From Plasmodium malariae (Eukaryota; Apicomplexa; Aconoidasida; Haemosporida; Plasmodiidae): a stretch of 64,000 nt of DNA. Both the position numbers and the translations under genes were made by a program. Shown piece by piece: positions 55,401 through 64,000 of this stretch. The DNA lies in assembly GCF_900090045.1 (NCBI RefSeq), contig NC_041779.1, positions 558,001 through 622,000 on the forward strand, given 5' to 3'. The stretch's first letter is position 1. The number at the start of each line of letters is the position of its first letter. The notes beneath the pieces were generated by a model that did not search any database, was not told the origin of the DNA, and saw only the letters and a program-made list of their open reading frames with translations.

Positions 55401-56271
55401 TTACCCCATCAATCGCACACTTGTCACTTGCATATTCATTACTCATATACTTGGCACTCAAGTACTTACCACTCCTTTTCGAGTAGAAAGTTCGTTCCGA
55501 TTCTTTGCTACTACATTTACTGCTATTCATATTAACAAAAGTAGTTAGGTGTTCAATGCCATTTTTATCCGGCAATGATATCATATTTTTTTTATATTTG
55601 CTTATAATATCGTTTATTTTTTTTCTTTTTAACTCTTTATCATTGTTTTCATCATATAAATGATGTTTTTTCTTATTTGTGAGAAGCATATTACTACCCC
55701 TTAACTTGTAGTTAACATCCTTTTTATTAATTTCATTTAATTTTACTATCATTTCACTATTCATTGCACTAATTGGTTCTTTGCCCTCTTTATTCTTATT
55801 ATTATCATTGTTATTATATTTATCATTTGCGCTTTTCTCCTGTCCAACAGATTTGCAAATTTTGTTGTCAAGATGAAGCTTCTTTTCATTGAAGAAACTT
55901 ATGAATGCGTTATTCTTTTCCTCTACTGTTTGTTTATTACTTGCTTGTTTATCAAAGGTGTAACTAATATTTTTCTCTTCCTTCTTTACTTCGTTTATTC
56001 GTTCGCTCGTCTGGCTCTTCATCTGTTCTCCCATCTGTCCGCTCATTTGTCCTCCCATCTGTCCATTCATTTGTCCTCCCATCTGTCCATTCATTTGTCC
56101 TCCCATCTGTCCATTCATTTGTCCTCCCATCTGTCCATTCATTTGTCCTCCCATCTGTCCGTTCATTTGTCCAATCATCTGGTTGCCTATCACTTTTCCT
56201 ATTCCCTTTTCCTTTAGCTTGTATCCGAAATTACAATCCATAACTTTTAAAACTGCGTAATTTATTGTCAT
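49448..56271 (-). CDS. Very large repeat-rich Plasmodium protein, unknown function (about 2206 aa)
   Basis: Exon 1 runs from ATG 56271 (MTINYAVLKVMDCNFGYK) to a GTAAGC donor at 49720; the apparent stop at 49717 lies inside the intron. Exon 2 (49517-49448, acceptor TTTTTTGCAG) adds TFVQWLMDERKKRLKNNLPI; phase 2 matches and the intron is 203 bp. No enzyme domain is recognised. Visible parts: GQMNGQMG octapeptides (~33-80); Lys/Glu repeats KKTEVEV and GENEGGNE (~445-500); a NNGL array (~1000-1025); a GSSNNNN array (~1385-1470); a charged coiled coil (~1535-1605; RLKMIKRHFNGEKIEIDEEN, then ELKIRKEFEEKLRIRREF); VYNEDE array (~1935-1995); and an ordered C-terminus (NYIPLDVALNFVIDNEKL and the exon-2 helix). 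No signal peptide or membrane span. The coiled coil and conserved ends suggest a scaffold or cytoskeletal role, which is only a guess. Confidence 0.85.
50299..50468 (-). repeat. 18-bp coding repeat (VYNEDE)
   Basis: About nine tandem copies of an 18-mer (plus strand CTCATTGTACACTTCATC), nearly identical, in frame in the large protein. The repeat is acidic with a regular Tyr. Confidence 0.9.
51855..52135 (-). repeat. 21-bp coding minisatellite (GSSNNNN)
   Basis: About eleven essentially perfect copies of a 21-mer (plus strand unit TTATTATTGTTACTACTTCC) flanked by diverged SSSNNN units. Near-zero divergence even at silent sites implies very recent expansion. Confidence 0.9.
53205..53283 (-). 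repeat. 12-bp coding repeat (Asn-Asn-Gly-Leu)
   Basis: Six to seven tandem GGCCATTGTTRA units on the plus strand, in frame in the large protein. Confidence 0.85.
54779..54930 (-). repeat. Two adjacent coding repeats (GENEG and KKTEVEV)
   Basis: 15-bp TTTTCCCCTTCG-type units (Gly/Glu/Asn) abut 24-27-bp CACTTCCACTTCTGTTTTTT units (Val/Lys/Thr/Glu). Both are acidic or charged and in frame in the large protein. Confidence 0.8.
56038..56170 (-). repeat. 24-bp coding minisatellite (GQMNGQMG)
   Basis: Five to six near-perfect copies of a 24-mer (plus strand TGTCCTCCCATCTGTCCATT plus CATT) close to the start of the large protein, encoding Gly/Gln/Met/Asn repeats. Confidence 0.9.
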
Positions 56272-57040
56272 CTTTTTAGAGCGCCACGCGCACTTGTGTT
56301 ACATTTCAACGGCGTGCTAAAACTAAGTATATTGTCATATATAAAAAAAAAAAAAAATATATATATATAGATAGATAGATACAATGGCAAGATCACCTAC
56401 TTACATGTCTGTAGAGGTGCTCTTGGTTCGTGTAAAAATACAATGTAATATTATACATATATATGTGCACATGGGTAGCCAGATTTTATTTATATTTGTT
56501 ATTTTTACTTCGTTATATTGCCGTATTTCGCTATATTGCAATACTTTGTTATATTTTTTTTGGGGGCAGCACAAAATGTTCATGTTACTCTTTATTTTAT
56601 TTTACGAACAATTTGAGCTTCCTGAAATATTTGTTTCTCTCTCTTTAAGCAAGTAGTTACATTTGCGTAAACCTACACGTGCACATAGTATACGCATTTT
56701 ATGCACACGTACATGTAACTATAACCAAAAGAGAAAAAATTTGCTTCTTCCTTTTACACATATGTATGTACTATTTTCCTAATATATGTACTTTTGAAAT
56801 AAATCAAGAAATAGTAAAAAAAATAAAAATGTTAATAAAAAAAAAAAAAAAAAAAACAAAACACAAAAAGGATAAAATATAAAAGGTAAAACGTTAAAGG
56901 TAACAGGTAAAACATGAAACAAAAAATATAAAAAATAAAACGTAAAATATAAAACAAAAAACGCCAAATATAAAACAAAAAACGTCAAATATAAAACAAT
57001 AAACGTCAAATATAAAACAATAAACAAAACAGTATTACTT
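56272..57040. other. Intergenic; presumed promoter of the large repeat protein
   Basis: Contains a GATA run near 56368-56381, and AAAATATAAAACAAAAAACG-type repeats at 56890-57030. A minus-strand GACAT/GTAAGTAG at about 56400-56412 could be the donor of a 5' UTR exon of the large gene. Confidence 0.4.
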
Positions 57041-57273
57041 ATGACAGAAGCTGTTGGTTTATTCAAAAAAAACAAAGCTGCAAAAAGGTAAACATTCCTT
57101 TTGTATGTAACACTGTACATTAAAAGAAAAAATTTCGACCACTTCAAATGGTAAGCTGTTTGACATGATATAAAATGATATGACATGTGATACATAACAT
57201 ACTATATGTAATGTACAATTTTTTTTTTTTTTTTCTAAGTAATACCTCTTCGCGCTACAACATTTTCGCTAAT
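57041..57273 (+). CDS. Possible first two exons of a spliced gene (3' end not found)
   Basis: Exon 1 (57041-57087) reads MTEAVGLFKKNKAAK and ends at AAAAG/GTAAAC. Exon 2 (57240-57273) follows a 20-T tract ending TCTAAG and reads SNTSSRYNIFAN up to a GTGATA donor. Phase 2 matches. Both exons are clearly less AT-rich than their surroundings. Without splicing at the second donor the frame runs into a Lys run and ends near 57399. I could not find convincing later exons, and no family is recognised. Confidence 0.35.
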
Positions 57274-57290
57274 GTGATATATATCTATCG

Positions 57291-57324
<34 letters not shown>

Positions 57325-58214
57325 AAAAAAAAGGAAAAAAAAGGAAAAAAAAGGAAAAAAACGGAAAATAATGAACGAAACAAAATTAAACCTAATTAAG
57401 GAAAAATATGTCAAATTAATGCAAATTATGCCAAACTAAACGAAATATCGTGGAATACATAAATATATTCGCACTTATTTCACTTTTTACATAACCAGCA
57501 TGCCATATGTTTTTATTATTTTTACCATTCTTCGTATGCATATGGGGTAAAAAACAAACTAACGGATGTATAAATATATTTTATTTCAAGATATACGAAA
57601 AATACGCATGTTTATGTTGCTAACTTTTTTCATATGTTCAGAAAAATTTACTTAGAAAAAATATTTAAACAAAGAAAATAAATACAATAGACAGTAAACA
57701 GTGGACAACACTGATTAAATGCGTATGAATTTTATTATTTTTTTTTTTTTTTATTTATGTATCATCCCTTTGAATATTATTCTTCTTTGGAAAGTACAAG
57801 TTTTAACAGCTTTCATTTTTTTACACTTTTATCTTTTAAAAAGAAAGAAGTGTACTACTATTCATTATTATTCAACACTGTTCACTTCTCGCTGCTCTAT
57901 GTTCAGTGATTACAACTCACTGCTAACTCCTCACTGCTAACTCCTCACTGCTTACAACTCAGTGCTAACGCCTCACTTAGTTTACATTATTTTTTTTTTC
58001 CCCCCCCCCGATACTTTTTACTTAGGAGAGAAAACTATATACCATATGAAACTCCTTATTTGAAAAAAAAAAAAAAAAAATGCACCCTTTTGTGACCCCT
58101 TGATGAATCAAATATTTTGCTGAAATAAAAGAAAAAGGAAAAAACAATTATTCGCATTATACATGTGTACTAATTTAATATTGAATAAATGAGGAAGATA
58201 TATGGTATTTGGTG

Positions 58215-58250
<36 letters not shown>

Positions 58251-58489
58251 GATTCTTTATTCAGCCGTTAGAGAACAAGAAGCATTCTGTTACAGTTACT
58301 CGTACCATACTACCAAATAAAAATATTGATGTTATCTTTAATAAGAAATGTTAAAAATGTGAAATTTTGAAAAATATATTGAATTAAAAGCGTTAACGTG
58401 TGCACATGTGTATATTGCTTATGCACGTATCTATTCAGGTAGTTCGCATGGGTGTTCATTTAGTTCACCTCCTTCACATCGCACATTTG
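57274..58489. other. Mostly noncoding, repeat-rich
   Basis: A26 plus GGAAAAAAA repeats (57296-57362), CTCACTGCTAACTC-type direct repeats (57916-57975), a T9-C10 tract (57991-58009) and a 27-nt A run near 58217. It may hold later exons of the gene at 57041, but none is clear. Confidence 0.4.
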
Positions 58490-58663
58490 TCATCCAAGTA
58501 TGAATAAACATTGTGAAGGGACCCTTGCTCTGCTATTGTTATAACAACTTTTCTTGATAAACCTTATATAGCGATATATAACTAAATTATTTTTTACAAA
58601 AGATTTAAAAAACTCCAGTAAAGTGCATTTAAAATGGCACGAAGGAGAAAGATACTTCAACAT
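58490..58663 (-). CDS. Possible short ORF or exon, unknown (57 aa)
   Basis: From ATG 58663 (MLKYLSPSCHFKCTLLEFFK) to TGA at 58490, with coding-like codon mix; a CGCAAAG acceptor just upstream would make it a terminal exon instead. The product is basic and Cys-containing (YIRFIKKSCYNNSRARVPSQ). It may belong with the candidate first exons at 59300-59506. Low confidence. Confidence 0.25.
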   Translation of the reverse strand: MLKYLSPSCHFKCTLLEFFKSFVKNNLVIYRYIRFIKKSCYNNSRARVPSQCLFILG

Positions 58664-58697
58664 AATATCCTTTGCGCGAAAATGTGCATACCATACG

Positions 58698-58738
<41 letters not shown>

Positions 58739-58967
58739 ATATGTATGCATATTTCTATGTAATCATGCAGCCGTTTAAATTATGTAAAAAGTGAAATACT
58801 GTCACGTAAAATTCGTTTTGTAGAACGAAGAATTTAAAAAATTCCTGTTCAACTTATATCTGCTTATGGCTTAAAATTGTGTAGAAATTTTTTTTTTTTT
58901 TAAAATTTTTTTTCTCAAAAATATGAACGACGACGCTATTATTTGATATACCTTGTTTTGTTGTTCT

Positions 58968-59205
58968 TTGTTTTGATTTACTTAGTTTTGATTTACTTAG
59001 TTTTGATGCACTTAGTTTTGATGCACTTAGTTTTGATGTACTTAGTTTTGATTTACTTAGTTTTGATGTACTTAGTTTTGTTGTACTTAGTTTTGATGTA
59101 ATTAATTTTGATGCACTTAGTTTTGATGTACTTAGTTTTGTTGTACTTAGTTTTGATGTACTTAGTTTTGTTGTACTTAGTTTTGATGTACTTAGTTTTT
59201 TTTTT
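58968..59205. repeat. 15-bp minisatellite, ACTTAGTTTTGATGT type
   Basis: About 15-16 tandem copies of a 15-mer with GTA/TTA/GCA and GAT/GTT variants. It is not open as a coding repeat in a convincing frame; it lies between weak exon candidates. Confidence 0.95.
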
Positions 59206-59299
59206 ACTATTTTGTATTACTTTGCTTTTTATTATTTTTCTTTTTTTTTTTTTTTATTTCTCAATATAACGGCCACAGCTTGTATTCGCGCAAAATTAC

Positions 59300-59506
59300 G
59301 TAAACCATTTTTGTAGTTTTCTGCGTACGGAAGAAATACGCCTACGTTGTAAAGGAGCACATAAATACATATAATAGAAATATACATACAAACATATATA
59401 CATATATGACATACACGCATATATACATGTTATGTACATGTTACTATATGCATAATATTGTGTACATTCACGTTGTAATTTTATTTTTTTGCAATTTCCC
59501 CACCAT
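59300..59506 (-). CDS. Possible first two exons of a small basic protein (3' end not found)
   Basis: ATG 59506 reads MVGKLQKNKIT to donor AAC/GTGAAT at 59472. Exon 2 (59341-59300, acceptor ACAACGTAG) continues in phase 2 as TRISSVRRKLQKWF to donor AC/GTAATT, or reads one more codon to a TAA. The intron (about 130 bp, very AT-rich, GTATAT-like repeats) contrasts with GC-richer exons. A further exon near 58845 (YKLNRNFLNSSF) is conceivable. The short, very basic product could be ribosomal or nucleolar, but no family match was recognised. Confidence 0.3.
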
Positions 59507-59900
59507 CGCACGAAGCCGAGAAACGATAGGACGCACGTACCAATTTATAACTCATTTAACGAAGCAACAATTACATAATACTTTTTACATTAACAACTTT
59601 GGAGGATACTCCTGAACAATTTTATTTGCGGTTTAAGCCCTTTTTTGTAGATGTAATATACCATTTTATTTTTACTTAATTTTGGTTTAATTTTAATTTT
59701 AATTTTAATTTTAATTTTAATTTTAATTTTATTTTTTTATTTTATTTTATTTATTTTTATATATTTTTATTTTATATTTATTTTATTTATTTTTATATAT
59801 TTTTATTTTATATTTATTTTATTTATTTTTATATATTTTTATTTATTTTTTTTTTTTTTTCCTAAATTTTCTCCTCCAAATTTGTAATCAAACAAAAGCG
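59507..59900. promoter_or_regulatory. Upstream region of the 1100-aa gene, with TTTTAA and 36-bp T/A arrays
   Basis: 59686-59730 is a TTTTAA hexamer array. 59735-59850 holds about three copies of a roughly 37-bp unit of TATTTTTATATATTTTTATT type. Both end 30-50 bp before ATG 59901. This is the presumed promoter and 5' UTR; no factor site can be assigned. Confidence 0.5.
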
Positions 59901-62900
59901 ATGCTTCTCAATACCTTATTAGAAGAACTTTTGCAAAAATGGGAAAGGAAAAAAATAAATTTGTTCAACGTATGTTTTATTTTTCATTCAATTAAAAACA
60001 GTTTAGTAAAATCAGAAGAGAGAAATAATTTGTTTATTAACGACCTTAAAGAAGATATATTGAAAAAGTATTTACAATTGCTTGACGACTCAAGCGAACA
60101 GAACACTGGGGGTGTAGGAAGTAGTAATGATGAGAATAAATATTTTTGCCTCGCTTTTTTCACATTTATTTTTACGTTAGAAAATGGGCTCTTGAAAAAT
60201 GGAAATCGCTTCTCGACGTATTTAGAAGAGCAATACGTGAGGTCGTATGAAGGAGTCTTAGGAAATAAATCCAAGAGAAAAAGAAGCAACATCGACTCGG
60301 CAAGCCCAGCAGAGGAAAAGGACAACACAAAATGGACGTTGTGTAAAGGGAAACAAGCAGGGAAAGAGGCAAGTATAGAGCCACAAACAGAGGGATACAT
60401 AGACACTCGGACAGAGGCACGTTTCGAGGAAACACTTCCAAAGAGCGGAGAAGCCAAAGAAGACTCCTCCTGTTTTACCGCAAACATTTTCAAAAAATTT
60501 GACGAGTTGATTAAAAGAGCGATAAATTTAAAAGCAGAAGACAACAGTGAGGATAACGAAGAATTTACATATTATAAAATGTGTACTGTTTATTGTGTAC
60601 TTAAATTTATTTTTCTTTTATCAGAATGGAACTACAAAATGGGTGGACTATATTTCAAATATATGAAAAATGCATATGAGTATGTTATAAGTATAAAATT
60701 GAATAAATGGTCAAATAACAAATATATTATAAAGATGGTTAATACAGCACTCCTTCTAATTGTACACACGAACTATCATATTATAAAAAATAGTGAAAAG
60801 GAATTTTTTAATTTCATATTTATTCAATTACAGCAAAGGGAGCATTCACTAGTTATAGTAGAAGAACTGCTTGTTACTTTTTTGAAAAAAAAAAAAGATA
60901 TCCTTTTAAATAAAGAGATATATATTAATATAAATAATTATGCTAATGATAATATAAATTTATTTTTAAAATATGGAAAAAAGGAAAATTTATTTTTCTT
61001 TTTTAATTTTATAAATGTATATAAAAAATTAATTATATCTCACGTTAACAATTCGGATAGAAGGACTATACCTAATATAAAAAATGTACACAATATAGAT
61101 ATAAACCTAAGTATTAAGGATATAATTATGAACATTTATAAATTATTAGCTTATATAGGGGATGTTTCAAGGGATTATATATTAAATAAGAATATTGATG
61201 TGTCCATAGAAGATGGTAGTAAACATATACTGTACTGCGAGGAGAAGAAGAAGGAAAAAAAAGAATATTTCTCTTCTGTTGGTAGCATTTTAGAAACAGT
61301 AAAGATGGGAGAAAATAAAACTCATGTAAATGAGTTCATCGAACGGATAGACAACAACCTCCAGAACAACATCTTCAGCTATGTAGTACATAACGTATTT
61401 TCCTTTTTTCAAGATTTAGTAAATGAATTAGATCCAGAAAGCATATGCATGAACGCGAACGATTTTGTGAAGTTTATCAAGCTGTTCTTCATCCAAAATA
61501 ATGAGCATGACTTGTTTCTAGTTTTTTATTTAAAGGAAAATTTTGTTACATATTGCAAAGAATTGCTAGGAAAATGTCTAGGTATTTTTGACGAATTTGT
61601 AAGTAACGTTATTATATACTTATTTAAAATAATAGATATATTAGCAAAGAATAAATTACCACCATATGGTGATATATATGAAAAAAAGGAAGCAACAAAA
61701 GGAAAACTGTTCAACATATTTAGTAAGATAAAAGATTCGAAGAATCATGAGAGGGATGCAGATGATGCCTTTCTTCGCATTTATTATAGCCTTTATAATA
61801 ATATGGTTCATGTTCTTTCAATTTTTCTTAAAAATTTAAAATACTACACCAATGAAGAAGTTAAAAAGATACTGTTAGTACATTTTGAACATTTCACTTT
61901 TTACATATTTAATCAAATCAATAATGTAAATTATGATTTAATTTTTCAAAATAGTAGATCCCTCTATTTAACCTTAAAAGTGTTATATAAGTTGATAAAA
62001 ATAAAAAATTTCCATTTTGAATATATACACAATATATATTTTAATTTAACCAAAATGGAAAACAAACTACACAGTCTAAATCAAGAAGTAACATCCTATT
62101 CGTGTTATAATAAAAAGCGGTGCAATAATATACTCTTTCTGGATAAAATTAAAACGTATCTTCTAAAAAACTGTGGTGCATTTCTTTCCGACACGTACCC
62201 CTACCCTACAAAAAAGGAAAAATTTGAAAATTATGAAAAATGTGAAAAGCTTATTAAACGTGAGCTTGTAGAACCGACTGACCAAGTGGGGGAAAATAGA
62301 AACGTAAAGAAGAGAGGGGTGAAGAAGATTAAGAAGAATAAGGAGAAGATTAAAGAGAAGAATAATATGATGAAGTTGAAAATGAAGACGAAAATTCGCA
62401 TGAACATGAAAGGCGTAGTAAAAAAAACAAAAAAAAATAAAATCAAAAATAAAATCAAAAATAAAATCAAAAATGAAATCAAAAATGAAAACAAAGAAGT
62501 AGTTTTAAATGGCACACCGGATGATGTATTATTAACGAACCAAATAAATTATACCAGTGAACACATAGAAGAACACATATCTACAATGGGGGATTCCCAG
62601 TACACCCCGAATAGCGCTACCGATGCACGAAATAAGCAGCAGATGGATGGCAAAATAAACGAAAAGGTTAGTATCACATGTGAAGAGAAGAGCAAAAATA
62701 TTAATGATAAAGGATATGCTTATGTAGAACTGGGAAAGACAAAAATGAATTCCGAAAGGGATATATGCCATAGGAATGGTGAAAATACGAAAGAGCAAAA
62801 ATGGAGAGATACCCAACTACCTTCTGGTATGACCCTCCAAATAATCAGTGATGATCAAAGGGATGAGGAAAATGTCAAAATGATGAATAATTGCGTTAAC

Positions 62901-63202
62901 AATTTCCACCTGAATGACAACCTAAATGGATACCCAGGGGATGACCAAAGTGAAGGAACGGATGAGATGAAGCAGAAAAACGCTAGCATCTTGCTTAGAA
63001 AACATTTGACCGGAAAGAATAATAATGTATCGGACAGAGAGCACAACAAGGTAAGTGCTTGCGAAAAAGTTGAACAAATTATAGACGTAGACAAAAATAT
63101 CGCAAATTTAAAAGAGTTAACGGATAAGATAAAAATCGTTTCATCCTCTGATGCTTTAAATTCGCTCAAGTACATGAAACAATCAATTTTAAACGATTTA
63201 TG

Positions 63203-63203
<1 letters not shown>
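59901..63203 (+). CDS. Large helical protein with Lys-rich C-terminal region, unknown (1100 aa)
   Basis: Uninterrupted from ATG 59901 (MLLNTLLEELLQKWERKK) to TGA 63203. Residues 1-~780 are mostly hydrophobic/charged helices of irregular repeat type (for example NLFNVCFIFHSIKNSLV, NNMVHVLSIFLKNLKYY, FEHFTFYIFNQINN), resembling HEAT/ARM-like nucleolar proteins. Residues ~795-870 are extremely basic (VKKIKKNKEKIKEKNNMMK, then KIKNKIKNKIKNEIKNE), a likely nuclear/nucleolar or RNA-binding tract. The remainder is disordered with a conserved-looking end (NLKELTDKIKIVSSSD, LKYMKQSILNDL). No signal peptide. A role in ribosome assembly would fit the shape and basic tract but I recognise no specific family. 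A third of the gene (60100-60540) has markedly higher GC than the rest. Confidence 0.85.
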
Positions 63204-63234
<31 letters not shown>

Positions 63235-63794
63235 AGTTGAGAAGCAGGAAGGAAGAAAATGAAAAAAAAAAACAAAGGTGCGCGCATGCATGTGCATGTT
63301 GTTTTACGTGCGTACACGTGCTCCAAAAAAAAAAATATAAATATGGGAAAATAAAATATAAAAAAAATGAAATATGAAGTAGATTAAGACATAAAGCAGA
63401 ATAAAACACGAAGCAGAATAAAATAGTAAAGTAATAAATAGTAAAATAATAAATAGTAAAATAATAAATAGTAAAATAATAAATAATAAAATAAGGTAAC
63501 GATATTAAATAGCAAAATAGTGTAGTATCGTTGCAAAATGATGTAACACAATTACGCGGCAAAATAGTACAGCATAACTATGTAATAATGAACATAATTA
63601 ACCACGCGGCAAAAAAGGACTCAACATCCCACAAACGGCTAACCCTTTACTTCATTCTGTGTGCTATTTGTTTTTTTTGTATATTTTTTTCTTTTCAATT
63701 TTCTTATTTATTTTGTTTAATTATATTTCTTATTAACTTCCTATTTTTTGGCTATGTTTTGCGGCTTGCACCTTTTATCTCCTTTTGCGTCATT
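63204..63794. other. Intergenic between convergent genes
   Basis: A23 tract after the stop at 63203, then a GTAAAATAATAAATA-type 15-bp array at 63410-63500. A plus-strand hydrophobic frame at 63531-63824 is probably chance because it overlaps the minus-strand gene's end. Confidence 0.5.
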
Positions 63795-64000
63795 TCACAG
63801 TGTGTACAAAAAGTAATAACATGAATCATACAAAAAGACATCATAGTTGTAATTGTTCATTTCATTTTTCTTATGTGCACTGTTTTTAAATTTATTCAAA
63901 ATATTGTTTAACATATTGTTAACAGCAATGTTTGTGTATAATTCATTTTGCTCAAATTTTTTTTCTAACAGTGTTTTGTTTAGTGATATCCTTTTATTAA
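63795..64000 (-). CDS. C-terminal end of a gene entering from the right edge, unknown
   Basis: The minus-strand frame is open from the window edge for 67 codons to TGA at 63797-63795. It reads NKRISLNKTLLEKKFEQNEL, then NIAVNNMLNNILNKFK and NNYNYDVFLYDSCYYFLYTL, normal Plasmodium protein composition (Asn, Lys, Tyr, Leu). It could be a last exon. The family cannot be judged from the fragment. Its 3' end faces the 1100-aa gene (convergent). Confidence 0.65.
   Translation of the reverse strand, partial: NKRISLNKTLLEKKFEQNELYTNIAVNNMLNNILNKFKNSAHKKNEMNNYNYDVFLYDSCYYFLYTL

Noticed and set aside
56384..56656. Plus-strand 90-aa ORF after ATG 56384
   Set aside because: Repetitive Leu/Tyr/Cys from TATATTG-type repeats; no family and no conservation signal visible.
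58968..59205. Possible CRISPR-like or phage-type direct repeat array
   Set aside because: Units are head-to-tail with no spacers; it is a minisatellite in eukaryotic nuclear DNA.
1..64000. tRNA, rRNA, snoRNA and mobile-element signals
   Set aside because: No T-loop-type GGTTCGA motif, transposase, reverse transcriptase or terminal repeats were found by eye; a tRNAscan/Infernal run would be decisive.

Overview
The window looks like core nuclear chromosome of a malaria parasite (Plasmodium). Intergenic DNA is extremely AT-rich, with (TA)n runs and 15-35 nt poly(A)/poly(T) tracts. Coding DNA is less AT-rich and encodes long asparagine, serine, lysine and aspartate/glutamate runs. Introns are short with GT(A/T)A donors and T-rich acceptors. 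Every recognisable gene is a single-copy conserved type, with no subtelomeric var/pir-type genes. Composition fits the malariae/ovale type better than falciparum or vivax, but I cannot name the species. I see no CRISPR array, tRNA, rRNA, insertion sequence or virus.

Layout: 1-21159 (+) is one giant HECT E3 ubiquitin ligase of the HUWE1/Tom1/UPL type, open at the left edge. It converges on 22911-26203 (-), an RRM-type RNA-binding protein split by a frameshift in an A-tract, followed by 27899-29584 (-), a lysine/asparagine-rich unknown. Around 31.2-31.4 kb are terminal exons of a probable small minus-strand gene. 32289-33560 (-) and 34668-35570 (+) are divergent genes for two secreted PH-like proteins. 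36813-37070 (+) is a PET191/COA5-like cytochrome oxidase assembly factor. A 423-bp CATA microsatellite follows. 38224-40516 (-) is the ribosome-biogenesis factor KRI1, also split by an A-tract frameshift.

41.6-49.5 kb is dense in small, mostly spliced genes that single-ORF reading misses: a possible 79-aa ORF; a two-exon 107-aa membrane protein; a SAYSvFN plus SEC-C protein (SAYSD1-like); an organellar translation initiation factor IF-3 in about six exons; a six-exon ankyrin-repeat protein directly upstream of it; and a two-exon 82-aa unknown. 49448-56271 (-) is a ~2.2-kaa repeat-rich protein to which I add a 3' exon. 57.0-59.5 kb holds only weak exon candidates. 59901-63203 (+) is a 1100-aa helical, lysine-rich protein. 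A minus-strand gene enters from the right edge and ends at 63795.

Themes (from family knowledge) are ubiquitin and ribosome-associated quality control (HECT ligase, SAYSD1-like), ribosome assembly (KRI1), organellar gene expression and respiration (IF-3, PET191) and secretion (PH-like pair). There is no operon logic. The most unusual structure is the ankyrin/IF-3 junction at 46.4-46.9 kb: one exon is readable in the same frame as the end of the ankyrin gene, as the signal-bearing first exon of IF-3, or as a bridge between them.
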